A DNA stretch of 64,000 nucleotides from Psychrobacter glacincola (GCF_904846215.1 NZ_CAJGZK010000016.1:1-64000), one strand, 5' to 3'. Shown: positions 26,180 through 35,881, counted from the stretch's first letter. Notes: generated by a model from the sequence alone, not told the origin. Numbers and translations are program-made.

Positions 26180-27499
26180 GTGGATGCTCGCCCTATTATG
26201 CCTTCTCGTTCTCAACATACATTAATGTCTTCTAAAGACAGAAACACAGTACTGTTTATCTGTTTCAGCAGCGCAGTTGCGTTCTTTGATTTTTTGATTT
26301 ACTTATACCTCTCAGATATCATTGCCGCTTCTTTTTTCCCTACTATTACCGATTCCGCTATTATAAAAGCACAAGGGATTGGACTATTTGCCATTGGCTA
26401 TTTGGCCCGTCCACTTGGCGGCATCATCTTTGGGCGTTTTGGTGATATTAAAGGTCGAAAGCCCATTTTATTCATCAGCATATTAGTCACGGCTGCCACT
26501 TTATTAGCGATGGCATGTCTGCCTACTTATGCACAATGGGGATTGATTGCGCCAGCCTTGTTTATTGTATTACGGCTCATACAAGGTATGGCATTTGGGC
26601 TTTTTGTACCGCTCGCCTGGGTTTTTGTGGCAGAGCAAGTACCGCGCCAATACTTGTCGGTAGCCTGTAGCTATGTGACTGCCAGTTTTTTTGTGGGCGT
26701 ACTGTTCTCTAATGCCTTTTTTCTTTGGTTAAACAACTCGATGACCACTGACCAACTGGCTAACTATGGCTGGCGTATACCATTTTTTATCGCGGCTATT
26801 TTAAGCGTTTTACCATTATTAGCATGGCGTTGGATAGATGAATCACCGTTTTTTACTCACATGAAAAACTCAAAACCGCAAGCGTATGTTTTTAAGCCAT
26901 TTACGCTCCTATTTAAGCATTGTAAGCATTCAATATTTATCGGCATGGTTTTAACCCTCATTATTTCTAGTATCACCATTGTCGTCGTGCTTTTGCTACC
27001 TGATTTAATTGAACTAAGTTTTACGCTAGATAATGATTTATTTGAATTTTCACACAGTCTTGGCATTGTGTTTATGATTTTCGGTTGTGTCTTTTATGGC
27101 ATCATCTCTAACCACCAAAACTTTGGAAAAATTTTGACGATAGGCTCTGTCTTATTAATCATCCAAATGTCTGCCTTCTTTTATCATCTGCAAGCAGGTG
27201 GCGACTATATCTTAATTATGTATGCTCTTTTGGGGTTTTGTGCGGGCATCGTTGGCATGGTACCCGCCATCCTTGTGCAATTATTTCCAACCAACGTACG
27301 ACTAACAGGAATGGCTTTTTGCTATAATATTACCTATGGTATTGTCGGGGTGTTGGTACCATTTGGGCTCGGCTATGCCACTTTATATGTGAGTTTTTCA
27401 CCTGCACTTTACATTGTCTTTATCGGTTTTATTGGGATAATAATGGGGATTTATTTTTATAATCTGCCTGAATTTAAAAAAATCGATCAAATCATTTAG
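26180..27499 (+). CDS. MFS transporter, metabolite:H+ symporter (MHS) type
   Basis: About 439 residues with twelve predicted helices. The first helix holds AVAFFDFLIYLYLSDIIAAS, the MHS hallmark seen in ProP, CitA and KgtP. The 2-3 loop motif is GRFGDIKGRKPILF, and LIQGMAFG follows. The family imports organic acids or compatible solutes with protons. The start is uncertain: GTG at 26180, ATG at 26198 and ATG at 26225 are all in frame, and none has a clear ribosome site. No regulator lies nearby, so the substrate remains open. Confidence 0.8.
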   Translation: MDARPIMPSRSQHTLMSSKDRNTVLFICFSSAVAFFDFLIYLYLSDIIAASFFPTITDSAIIKAQGIGLFAIGYLARPLGGIIFGRFGDIKGRKPILFISILVTAATLLAMACLPTYAQWGLIAPALFIVLRLIQGMAFGLFVPLAWVFVAEQVPRQYLSVACSYVTASFFVGVLFSNAFFLWLNNSMTTDQLANYGWRIPFFIAAILSVLPLLAWRWIDESPFFTHMKNSKPQAYVFKPFTLLFKHCKHSIFIGMVLTLIISSITIVVVLLLPDLIELSFTLDNDLFEFSHSLGIVFMIFGCVFYGIISNHQNFGKILTIGSVLLIIQMSAFFYHLQAGGDYILIMYALLGFCAGIVGMVPAILVQLFPTNVRLTGMAFCYNITYGIVGVLVPFGLGYATLYVSFSPALYIVFIGFIGIIMGIYFYNLPEFKKIDQII

Positions 27500-27549
27500 T
27501 TAAAGTGTCTGCAACTCGCCTACTATTGGGTTATCTAACTTAGTGATTA

Positions 27550-27619
27550 TTTGATCTATTAAAAGAAGTACAAATGTTATAAAGCACTGCTGGACTCTTT
27601 TAAAAATGGATCAACTATA
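27550..27619 (+). repeat. Core-less remnant of the dispersed hairpin repeat
   Basis: Read on the minus strand: TATAGTTGATCCATTTTT and AAAAGAGT (left end as in the copy at 14989), joined directly to CCAGCAGTGCTTTATAA and then ACATTTGTACTTCTTTT (the right end of that copy type). The left arm and loop are missing. It abuts the full copy at 27620. Confidence 0.55.
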
Positions 27620-27757
27620 TATAGTTAGTGAAAAGCAATATCGACCCATTATGTACTGCTGGTATCAATTTTTCTTGCTTGCTGTGCCGATGCAGACAGA
27701 GGCTGCAAAAAATTTGTACCAGCAGTACCGTAGCGTTTTTAGAGTATTTTGACTATA
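27620..27757 (+). repeat. Dispersed hairpin repeat, copy 4
   Basis: TATAGTTAGTGAAAAGC ... TTTTGACTATA. Stem type ACTGCTGGTA/TACCAGCAGT, with the loop GCTGTGCCGATGCAGACAG, which carries a change in the loop tip. Reference orientation, between the MHS transporter and dusA. Confidence 0.85.
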
Positions 27758-27853
27758 GTTGCAATCTGAAATCGCCACATAGAATCTAAATAATTAAAAG
27801 CAATACTTGAAGAGCTTACTTAAAAATTTCTGAAAAATTAAGGCTTAACCCCT

Positions 27854-28825
27854 ATGGTTGATATGACCAATAAGCGCCTATCAGTTGCACCCATGATCGA
27901 TTGGACGACAACAGATTATCGTTATTTTGCCCGTCTTTTTAACCCACATGTCTATTTATATACTGAGATGATCAGTACGGGCGCGCTGATACATGGCAAT
28001 CGCGCGCGGCATTTACGCTTTGATGCACTTGAGCACCCACTGGTACTGCAACTTGGCGGCGCAGATATCACTGAGATGACGCAGTGTGCAGAATTTGCTC
28101 AGCAGCACGGTTATGACGAGGTCAATATCAATGTAGGCTGCCCCTCTGATCGTGTACAGCATAACAAAATCGGTGCCTGCTTAATGGCAGAGCCCAATAC
28201 CGTTGCAGATTTGGTCAAGCATATGCAAGCGGCTGTCGATATCCCAGTCACGGTCAAGCATCGTATCGGTATTGATGACTTTGACAGTTATGAGTTTATG
28301 GCAGATTTTGTACAGACAATAGCAGCAGGGGGCTGTAAACGCTTTATCGTCCATGCTCGTACGGCATGGTTACAGGGCTTGAGCCCAAAGCAGAATCGTG
28401 AGATACCGCCGCTGCGTTATGAAGATGTGTATCGTTTAAAGCAAGACTTTCCTGCACTTGATATTGAGATAAATGGTGGGATTGAGACGATCACTGATAT
28501 TGAAGCACACCTTGAGCATATCGACGGGGTCATGATAGGACGTGCCTTTTATCATAATCCGTATTTGTTAGCCGAAGCCAATAGCTTGTGGGGCACCCCT
28601 GTCCCGAAGCGTTCAGATATTTTGGCGCAGCTGTATCCTTATTTGGAGGAGCAAATCGCTAAAGGTGAAGCGCTTCCAACGATGACTCGGCACTATTTAG
28701 GGTTATTTCAAGGGCTGATGGGTGCACGAAAATGGCGGCAAGCATTGAGTGGCAAGCCTCACTTGACTATCGATGATATCAAACACGCAGCGACTGAAAT
28801 ATTAACCCTTAATCCTGATGCCTGA
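27854..28825 (+). CDS. dusA: tRNA-dihydrouridine(20/20a) synthase DusA
   Basis: 323 residues. An FMN enzyme that reduces uridines 20/20a in the D-loop of tRNA with NADPH. Motifs are LSVAPMIDWTTTDYRYFARL, YTEMISTGALIHG, EVNINVGCPSDRVQ with the catalytic Cys, VKHRIGIDD, FIVHARTAWLQGLSPKQNRE, EINGGI and MIGRAFYHNPYLL. These place it in the DusA rather than DusB/DusC group. The 3' end carries a small direct duplication (CCTGATGCTTAAT twice) spanning the stop codon, a possible recent slippage product. Confidence 0.93.
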   Translation: MVDMTNKRLSVAPMIDWTTTDYRYFARLFNPHVYLYTEMISTGALIHGNRARHLRFDALEHPLVLQLGGADITEMTQCAEFAQQHGYDEVNINVGCPSDRVQHNKIGACLMAEPNTVADLVKHMQAAVDIPVTVKHRIGIDDFDSYEFMADFVQTIAAGGCKRFIVHARTAWLQGLSPKQNREIPPLRYEDVYRLKQDFPALDIEINGGIETITDIEAHLEHIDGVMIGRAFYHNPYLLAEANSLWGTPVPKRSDILAQLYPYLEEQIAKGEALPTMTRHYLGLFQGLMGARKWRQALSGKPHLTIDDIKHAATEILTLNPDA

Positions 28826-28859
28826 TGCTTAATCCTGATGCTTAATAAAAATCACCATT

Positions 28860-28914
28860 AAATAACAGTGCATACGGCGTAAGTATTAATTATCAAATAT
28901 TCACTGTTATTTTT
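28860..28914. terminator. Bidirectional hairpin between dusA and the CPBP gene
   Basis: AAATAACAGTG ... CACTGTTATTTTT, an 11-bp stem with a long loop. It overlaps the stop region of the minus-strand CPBP gene, so it can serve both convergent genes. Confidence 0.55.
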
Positions 28915-29722
28915 ATGCCACTTGCGCCAGATACTGCCACATAGCCGCGCCGTTATTTATAATATGTAATAGCATGGGCAATATCAGCGAGCCTGATTTG
29001 ATACGCGCATAGCAAAATAGTAATGCCAGTACCACGATGGTGCTGATCTCATAAATACCATATTGCAAGTGAATGACCGCAAATATCAAACTGGTCACCA
29101 GACTTGCTACCACTGCCCCGCGATACTCTGATTTAAGTAAGAAGTCAGATGACGCGGCAAACTGCTCTGCAATCGCTGACCACAATAACCCGCGAAATAT
29201 CAGCTCCTCATAAATGGGCGCGACGATGACCATCGCAAAAATAAGTAGCCATACTGAGCTGACCGACTGATATAAAGGGTCTACAAACGCCAGCGGTGAT
29301 TTATCAAGCACATACGTCAATGCCTGACTGCCAATCATGAATAGCAACAGCAGCCCTATCATGCCCATACCGACCGCCAATGAGAACGGTGTTAATGCCA
29401 AATACTGCTTTAAATTGCCGCCTCTCATGCGTATAACCAAGGCGCTGATTGCTATTAATAGTGCGCAGCCTATCATGATAGAAATACTGACAACCGTTCC
29501 ATCATTGCTACCAAAAAAGAAAATATCGCCTAATGTTGTGCTTTCGGCATTCGGTAATAGCAGTTTGCCGGCGATGTAAATGCCAAGCAATTGACTGATA
29601 AAGAAAACAACCACCATGCCTACGATAAGCAGCAACGTACCTAAACGTGTGAATAAAGGCTGAGGGGACATTACAACTACGTTGTTTTCAGCGGCGCGCT
29701 TATTTGGCATTGGCATTGACAT
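28913..29722 (-). CDS. CPBP-family intramembrane glutamic protease
   Basis: 269 residues from ATG 29722 (MSMPMPNKRA), behind GAGTGAAC; a TTG at 29737 is possible. About seven or eight helices. The Abi/CPBP motifs are present: IYEELIFRGLL (the EExxxR pair), the later FAVIHLQYG (conserved histidine) and a final MLLHIINNGAA (HxxxN). Members include CAAX prenyl protease-like and bacteriocin self-immunity proteins; the substrate is unknown here. It stands alone on its strand, upstream of nothing obviously related. Confidence 0.83.
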   Translation of the reverse strand: MSMPMPNKRAAENNVVVMSPQPLFTRLGTLLLIVGMVVVFFISQLLGIYIAGKLLLPNAESTTLGDIFFFGSNDGTVVSISIMIGCALLIAISALVIRMRGGNLKQYLALTPFSLAVGMGMIGLLLLFMIGSQALTYVLDKSPLAFVDPLYQSVSSVWLLIFAMVIVAPIYEELIFRGLLWSAIAEQFAASSDFLLKSEYRGAVVASLVTSLIFAVIHLQYGIYEISTIVVLALLFCYARIKSGSLILPMLLHIINNGAAMWQYLAQVA

Positions 29723-29818
29723 AATAGGTTCACTCAAAACGCTACTAAAGCATTACTTAAAAACTGCTCAAAAGGACAGTTGGTTTAGCATAAGAAAATT
29801 GACTGAAAACAAAGATTG

Positions 29819-30709
29819 TTATTTGGCAGATAACTGTTTTTGAATTAATGCTAATACCTGCTGCGACACAGACTCTGGATGCTCAAGCGGAAACATATGA
29901 CCGCCTGCATGAGTGACATAAGGAATGCGTAAGCGCCACTTTATTTGTTGCGGGAATCGACGTTTTAAAAAGACACTATCTTCACCGATAATCAAGGTCA
30001 CTGGCACCTTAGGGGCTCGATTTGGGGTCAACCAATACCAAGAAGGGTTGGTACGAAAGACGGCAACTTCACTGGCCTTTGGAATCGCCAAAGTAACTTT
30101 ACCGTCGGCACGCTTATGTAGACCATGCTCAATATAACCTTGAAAACTACGCTCAGTAAAGTTTTTAAAAAACCCTTTATGGCGCATCTTATCATACGCA
30201 TCTTCTCGGCTGTCCCACACGTCACGGCGATGCTTAGACACGCCAGCTGGCGATAGCTTATCCATCAAACGATTATTCATCAGTGGCAATCGGTCTACTG
30301 TTTTGGCAATATGCCATAGCAAGCTGACTTTGCCATAAATCCATGGCGGATCCATGAGTACTGCTTGCGAAAAGTACTCGGGTGCGCGGTATAACGCTTG
30401 CAAGGTACACATGGCACCAAGCGAATGCCCAACGGCTACCACTTGCTTAACGCCATGTTTTTTACAGGTATCTTTGACGCTATCGACAATCTGCTGCGTG
30501 AGGCTGCGCCATTGGTTATCGACTGGATAATCAGGCGTATCGCCCAACATCGAGATATATTCGATGGTAAAAAACTCAGTCAAATTTTTAAAAAATGGCT
30601 CATAGACAGGACTTGGCATCCCGTTGGCATGAGCAAAATGAATAACGGGTTTGTGGGTTATTTTCGATACAGGTAAGGACGCAAAGGACTGCAAATTGAC
30701 TTCACTCAT
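29819..30709 (-). CDS. Alpha/beta hydrolase
   Basis: 296 residues without a signal peptide. The fold signature is VVAVGHSLGAMCTLQALYRA, with the GHSLG nucleophile elbow. FAHANGMPSPVYEPFFKNL gives the oxyanion region, and THAGGHMFPLEHPE has the late catalytic histidine. FAHANG is typical of a subgroup of uncharacterised proteobacterial hydrolases. The ribosome site is GAGA before the ATG. Reaction and substrate are unknown. Confidence 0.82.
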   Translation of the reverse strand: MSEVNLQSFASLPVSKITHKPVIHFAHANGMPSPVYEPFFKNLTEFFTIEYISMLGDTPDYPVDNQWRSLTQQIVDSVKDTCKKHGVKQVVAVGHSLGAMCTLQALYRAPEYFSQAVLMDPPWIYGKVSLLWHIAKTVDRLPLMNNRLMDKLSPAGVSKHRRDVWDSREDAYDKMRHKGFFKNFTERSFQGYIEHGLHKRADGKVTLAIPKASEVAVFRTNPSWYWLTPNRAPKVPVTLIIGEDSVFLKRRFPQQIKWRLRIPYVTHAGGHMFPLEHPESVSQQVLALIQKQLSAK

Positions 30710-30760
30710 GACAGATTCTCATTAGTTGGTATAAATAGTTTGTATTTATGGTTTTAAATG

Positions 30761-30935
30761 CTAGGGCGTGTCCTCATTTTGAAAATGGTGATAAAAATGA
30801 GATAAATTGCAGCCAAATAAGGAAAATAGCGCAGGTAATATCAGGATATTGACCAGCTATTTGACGCAGTTTGGCAAGATTTAGCCATTTTTAGCCCATT
30901 TAATCGCTTTCGTTCAGATTGGGGACACGCCCTAG
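30761..30935. mobile_element. 175-bp MITE-like element, IS5-type ends
   Basis: CTAGGGCGTGTCC at the left and GGGGACACGCCCTAG at the right form terminal inverted repeats. The palindromic CTAG at each outer edge fits a 4-bp target duplication, as IS5-group transposases make. There is no coding frame inside, so it would need a transposase in trans. It lies between the alpha/beta hydrolase and sppA. Confidence 0.75.
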
Positions 30936-30950
30936 ATATCGACATATAAA

Positions 30951-30982
30951 TAAGGCTGAGCGTAATCATACACTCAGCCTTA
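30951..30982 (-). terminator. Hairpin after sppA, probable terminator
   Basis: TAAGGCTGAG - 12 bases - CTCAGCCTTA, a perfect 10-bp stem 37 bp after the minus-strand sppA stop. On that strand it is followed by TTTATATG, a weak T run. Confidence 0.6.
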
Positions 30983-31018
30983 ACAATCATACACGGTAAC
31001 TCTAAAAATTAAAGTCAA

Positions 31019-32074
31019 TTAACGCATCTGCGCGTTGCCTTCTTCTTGTGGCAAAAGATCAAGATTAATGCTTGAACCCACACCTGCACCCAATTTGACA
31101 GCAAAGCGATCCATAAACAACTGGAACGGATCACTTGGCGTATAATTGACCACGTTATCTAGCTTGAGCTGCTTCTCTAAGCTTGAGATACTGCCTTTTT
31201 TGTCCGCTAAGCCAAGCTCAATAGATTGCTCTCCTGTCCAAAACAGTCCCGAAAACAGCTTGTTTTGTTCAGGATTTTTTAGACGATCGCCACGACCTTC
31301 TTTGACAGCATTAATAAAGTGCTTATGAGTATTGTCTAGCACTTTTTCAACATGTTGTTCTTCATAAGCCGTTAATGGACGTGACAAACTCAAGATATCT
31401 TTATACTCACCCGCTGTAATGGTGCGATCTTCTACGCCGACCTTGTCCATCAAGCCTTTTACGTTATAGCTTGGCATAATGACGCCAATCGAACCAACTA
31501 GGCTTGATGGATTGACATAAATTTCATCGGCAGCTGATGCAATATAATAAGCGCCAGAAGCACCCATATCGCCAATCACCGCATAAAGCTTTTTATCTGG
31601 ATATTCTTTACGTAAATCCATCATGGTCTGCCAGATTTCATCCGACTGCACAGGCGAGCCACCTGGTGAGTTGATATCTAGAGCCACCGCCTTTGAATTA
31701 CTGTTTTCAAAGGCGCGCGTGAGCGCATCATTGACATCATAAGCGTTGGCGACATCACCACTGCTAATAGTCCCTTGCAGCTCAACCACTGCCAAATGCG
31801 GCTTACTGGTGTCAATACCATCAAGCCCAGTGGGTGCTTCAGTGCTGCAACTTCGACCGATCGTCAAAAATATCAATAGAATGTAGCCAAAGGTCAATAG
31901 CTTAAAGAAAATACTCCAGCGACGGGCGCGGCGTTGCTCGACCACGCTGGCTAATAAAGTATTTTCAATCAGTCGCCATTCTTGTCCGCTCGGCTGGTTT
32001 GACTGCTGCATCGGTGCTGGCTGATTTGCCGAATTATCAGGACGTTTGTTAGGGTCTGGCGGCCAGTTGGGCAT
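31019..32074 (-). CDS. sppA: S49-family signal peptide peptidase SppA
   Basis: 351 residues. One membrane helix lies near residue 55-80 (FFKLLTFGYILLIFLTIGRS), with the protease domain outside. S49 motifs are LDINSPGGSPVQSDEIW, IGDMGASGAYYIASAADEIY (with the general-base lysine earlier in the domain) and NPSSLVGSIGVIMPSY (nucleophile Ser). Short-form SppA works as a homo-oligomer and degrades cleaved signal peptides in the membrane. AGGAAGTTAT precedes the ATG. The N-terminal 40 residues are Pro/Gln/Asn-rich and cytoplasmic. Confidence 0.9.
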   Translation of the reverse strand: MPNWPPDPNKRPDNSANQPAPMQQSNQPSGQEWRLIENTLLASVVEQRRARRWSIFFKLLTFGYILLIFLTIGRSCSTEAPTGLDGIDTSKPHLAVVELQGTISSGDVANAYDVNDALTRAFENSNSKAVALDINSPGGSPVQSDEIWQTMMDLRKEYPDKKLYAVIGDMGASGAYYIASAADEIYVNPSSLVGSIGVIMPSYNVKGLMDKVGVEDRTITAGEYKDILSLSRPLTAYEEQHVEKVLDNTHKHFINAVKEGRGDRLKNPEQNKLFSGLFWTGEQSIELGLADKKGSISSLEKQLKLDNVVNYTPSDPFQLFMDRFAVKLGAGVGSSINLDLLPQEEGNAQMR

Positions 32075-32312
32075 ATAACTTCCTAAGTCAGAAACAATGT
32101 AAAACGATAAAAGACAGATTATATAAACTTATTACAGAAAAATTCGATATTCTTACTGTTTAAGTTTTCTGTATGAATAGATGGTTAAGTATGGTGCCAT
32201 TTTACTCATGGTTCAATAGCGTCTCTGTGAAATACCTATATTTTGTAAATGCGATATCACCAATAAAATACTAAGACTAAATATAAGGGCGCATGAACAC
32301 TATCTTCAATAC

Positions 32313-32450
32313 TATAGTCAGTGAAAAATAATATCGACACATTATGTACTGCTGGTATCAATTTTTCTTGCTTGCTGTGCCTACGCAGACAGAGGCTGCA
32401 AAAAATTTGTACCAGCAGTACCGTAGCGTTTTTAGAGTATTTTAACTATA
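32313..32450 (+). repeat. Dispersed hairpin repeat, copy 5
   Basis: TATAGTCAGTGAAAAATAAT ... TTTTAACTATA. Stem type ACTGCTGGTA/TACCAGCAGT, with loop GCTGTGCCTACGCAGACAG. It ends 18 bp before the comEC stop, so the comEC transcript runs directly into it. Confidence 0.88.
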
Positions 32451-32468
32451 TTAATATTGAAACAACTA

Positions 32469-35453
32469 TTAATCACCCTCTCTGATTAGCGCATCAGAAG
32501 ATAGAGCCACTTCTAACGGTTTACTATCGTAGGTGATTATCTCATCTATTTGTTGCTGGCTGATTACCTCATTCGAGATATGTGAGGTACTGTGACCCAG
32601 CCATATCGTATTATTCATGGCTATATTGTGATTGGTTGAATCAACCGAGCATAGCAACGACCACATTTGCCAAACGCGCTCATGCGTATCGGTATTCAAA
32701 ATCAGACGTGATTGCGAGGTATTTGCTTGATCAGATAGTGGCTGGATCTTTGACATGAGTGTTTGTGAGGCGGTAGGTAATGACTTGAGTGGATCGTTTG
32801 CTTGATACTTGAGCACTCGTATGGGCGTGCTGCTATCAATAGCCACAGTACAATCCCAAACACTGGCATCCTCTATCTTGCTCCAGCCTGTGATTGCTTG
32901 CAACGTTAAGTCGCCATTTGCAAGTTGCCATATTTTACCGGCATCGCAACGTTGGGCGCTGATAGTTGAAGTCTTTTGAGAGTCCGTAGTGACTTTATAA
33001 GCTTGCTGCAGCGCAGACCAGCGCTCACTACGCCCTGCTTGCCAATATTGGCTCACAGGCAATTTCTGACTTAACTGAGCGACTATCATGGGTAGAAGCT
33101 CTGAATCATTAGGACTCACTGCGCTGCTCTTTTTATCATAAACGCGTGAATCAGTCACGCCACTACTACTGCTTTGTACGACGATGCCCTCTAGCTTATT
33201 GACAGATAAGCTACCCAATTGCTGCTCTAATATGGCAGAGAATTTATCTACCGTCAGGTTGCTGGGCATGGTTTTAGTTTTTATTCTAGTGCTACTTGGT
33301 CTATGATCTGCCAAAAACAGCCAGCTGGTATTTTTGGCATCCTTATCATTGACAACAGGATATTGTAATAAAGCGGCACTTATATAGTGATCACCTGTTG
33401 GCAATATATATAAGGTGGGTGTCGTAGTCAGTGACTGCTGATTGGCATATACCGTCATGACCAAAAGGCTGAGCGGTGGTAATACCAGCCAACGACTGAT
33501 CAGACCACGAGGTAGCAACCAAGGTAACATGGCTAATAACGCCATAAGCAAAATAGCAGCATTGACGGGTGTATAGAGCCACGCATCTGATAGCACGGGC
33601 ATTGATGTTAGCCATGCTATTAGTTCATGTAGGTTACTTACAATTGCGATGACTGATGTCCAAATAATGTCAGCTACAGACGGCAATATAAGATAGCAAA
33701 GCCCTGCCAATAAATTCAGCGGTACGATAATCCAACCAAATAAGCCAATAGCAAAAAGATTGACGATTAACCCCCATAATGAGGCTTTGCCAAAGAGTAA
33801 CAACGTTACAGGTAATAGAGCGAGAAATAGCCAACACTGTAACTTAAATAAGCGCTTAAAGTTTAGCCATAAACGTCTGAGTAATTTGTCATAAGAAGTA
33901 GAGGGTTGGTTTGATGTTAATGTCGGCTTTTGTGAGGTATCTTCATATTTCAGCAATAATGCCACGGCAATAAAGGACAGCCAATAACCTGCTTGCCATA
34001 ATACGTAAGGGTCATGCCACGCCATCAGTACTGCCAAGGCAAATAATACACGCATGGTACTGACGGGCAATAAAGTTAGCCTTGTCAGACCAATTGCCAG
34101 TAGCATCCATGCGGTACGTGCAGCGGGCACATCAAACCCTGTAAACAATGCATAAATAAATGCGGCGCTAATCATTACCCACCAACGTACATGCCAGCGC
34201 GGAATATAGCGATATAAAGCAGGATACAGACGATTAATCAATAGAATAACTATACCAGCCAGTACAATCGCTAAAAACAAAACATGTGTACCCGATATTG
34301 CTAATAAATGTGAAATGCCAGCCAACTGATATAGATCTTTGGTCTCACGATTAATTAAACTGCGATCACCTGTTAGCAAGCTTAACGTGACCGCTTTTGC
34401 TTGTTGCTCTGCAGCAGTATTTGCTGTCCAATCTTGATAAAAGTGCTGACGTAATTGCCAACGCCCTTGGTCAATAGCAGTACGCAACCGCGTTAAATAA
34501 GAATCAGAAGATAGTGACTGTGAATTTGAATTTGACTGTGGGTGACTGGATGGCAAAATCGAGCTGCTGGTAGCCAGTATATTGGCAACGCCATCAATAT
34601 GCTGACCTCGTAACCAGCGATAACTGTCAAACCCTGATGGGTTATTTAATGCTTGCTCAGAAGTAGCAAGCGGTGCAAGCGTCAAGGTCATAAACAACTT
34701 ATCACCCGGCTGCAAATGATTTAAGTCAGCAATCTGACTTTGTTTTTCTGTTTTCTTAGATTTAGACTTGGATTTAGTCTTAGATGACTGTTTGGCTGGC
34801 TTTTTTGGGTAAGCGTTAAGTAGTACGCGGTATACGTTACCTTGGGCAGTATTTTTAGCTAGTATTTCTTGTGGTAAAGATTGAGAATTTAAATATTCAT
34901 ATTTGACATCATTATTGCTTAGGCTATTATTTAGCCCTGCTCCATATTCGGCTGTCACTTTATCCAAGTCTTGCGCTGTCAGCTCAGAAACCAATGGTGA
35001 TATTTGACTGATGGTCGCAACTTGCCGATAGCCGGTATCTGTAGCCGTATCATAGACACTATCACTTATTCCCTCTATATGAACCAAAGCCTGCACACGC
35101 ATCGGCTCATTAATTTTTTGAGCGTCTGCTTGTTGGTGACTTACTAGCGCTTGTAAACCACTGCCGATAACCAGCATGATTGCCAGTATAGCGATTGATA
35201 TAAAATAGAGAATACGAGCAGCAAACCTAGAGTGATGAGACGTATTTTTTACGGAGTTGATAGGATTAACTGATGGGATAGTAAACTGTCTGACCAAAAT
35301 CAAAATAAGGGTAAGGAACACAAGCGAGACAGTCAGAATAGGAGTGCTGGTGCTATCCATAAACAGTGGCATTATTGGCATCGGCGTACTATCAGCAACG
35401 GCCAAAACGCCCATCATAGCAATGATGATAAAGCTACCTATTAACCAATACAC
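32469..35453 (-). CDS. comEC: ComEC/Rec2-family DNA uptake channel, no visible metallo-beta-lactamase motif
   Basis: 994 residues; GTG start with AAGGAG five bases upstream. The N-terminus has two or three helices and a soluble OB-like DUF4131 region. The Competence domain spans about 380-660: YQLAGISHLLAISGTHVLFL, then TGFDVPAARTAWMLLAIGLT and many helices. ComEC passes single-stranded DNA across the inner membrane in natural transformation. In most homologues the C-terminus is a beta-lactamase-like nuclease with HxHxDH; here the 300-residue C-terminal part has no such motif, nor the usual DVGQGDA start. An unusual lysine/serine-rich stretch (KPAKQSSKTKSKSKSKKTEK) lies near residue 215. No other competence gene is nearby. 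Confidence 0.85.
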   Translation of the reverse strand: MYWLIGSFIIIAMMGVLAVADSTPMPIMPLFMDSTSTPILTVSLVFLTLILILVRQFTIPSVNPINSVKNTSHHSRFAARILYFISIAILAIMLVIGSGLQALVSHQQADAQKINEPMRVQALVHIEGISDSVYDTATDTGYRQVATISQISPLVSELTAQDLDKVTAEYGAGLNNSLSNNDVKYEYLNSQSLPQEILAKNTAQGNVYRVLLNAYPKKPAKQSSKTKSKSKSKKTEKQSQIADLNHLQPGDKLFMTLTLAPLATSEQALNNPSGFDSYRWLRGQHIDGVANILATSSSILPSSHPQSNSNSQSLSSDSYLTRLRTAIDQGRWQLRQHFYQDWTANTAAEQQAKAVTLSLLTGDRSLINRETKDLYQLAGISHLLAISGTHVLFLAIVLAGIVILLINRLYPALYRYIPRWHVRWWVMISAAFIYALFTGFDVPAARTAWMLLAIGLTRLTLLPVSTMRVLFALAVLMAWHDPYVLWQAGYWLSFIAVALLLKYEDTSQKPTLTSNQPSTSYDKLLRRLWLNFKRLFKLQCWLFLALLPVTLLLFGKASLWGLIVNLFAIGLFGWIIVPLNLLAGLCYLILPSVADIIWTSVIAIVSNLHELIAWLTSMPVLSDAWLYTPVNAAILLMALLAMLPWLLPRGLISRWLVLPPLSLLVMTVYANQQSLTTTPTLYILPTGDHYISAALLQYPVVNDKDAKNTSWLFLADHRPSSTRIKTKTMPSNLTVDKFSAILEQQLGSLSVNKLEGIVVQSSSSGVTDSRVYDKKSSAVSPNDSELLPMIVAQLSQKLPVSQYWQAGRSERWSALQQAYKVTTDSQKTSTISAQRCDAGKIWQLANGDLTLQAITGWSKIEDASVWDCTVAIDSSTPIRVLKYQANDPLKSLPTASQTLMSKIQPLSDQANTSQSRLILNTDTHERVWQMWSLLCSVDSTNHNIAMNNTIWLGHSTSHISNEVISQQQIDEIITYDSKPLEVALSSDALIREGD

Positions 35454-35653
35454 CAGCGCTCCTTGCTTGATATCTCACATGATAAATAGCAATTAATAAA
35501 AGATTTCCAAGTGCTTGTTATATGATTTTGGCACTAAATATTGCCACATCCAGTACTGCCATATCAAGTCATGGTATTTATACGGATACTATCCTATACT
35601 AATTGCACACACTAGGATGGTGATTGTCTAACGTACTTTTTGCGTTTTTCTGA

Positions 35654-35791
35654 TATAGTCAAAATACTCTAAAAACGCTACGGTGCTGCGGGTATAAATT
35701 TTTTGCAGCCTCTGTCTGCGTAGGCACAGCAAGCAAGAAAAATTGATACCCGCAGTATATAATGTGTCGATATTACTTTTCACTGACTATA
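35654..35791 (-). repeat. Dispersed hairpin repeat, copy 6 (reference-quality ends)
   Basis: TATAGTCAAAATACTC ... TTTTCACTGACTATA, with perfect TATAGTCA/TGACTATA-like ends. The stem is GCTGCGGGTAT/ATACCCGCAG and the loop is CTGTCTGCGTAGGCACAGC on this strand. It lies between the divergent comEC and DUF2062 genes, the only copy in a clearly divergent gap. Confidence 0.9.
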
Positions 35792-35881
35792 GTATTCTTA
35801 TCAATAGAATTCTTATCTATATTCTTATCAATAACATGACTGCCTACCAGCCTATTATTATGATTGAGCGGGTGGCGGACA

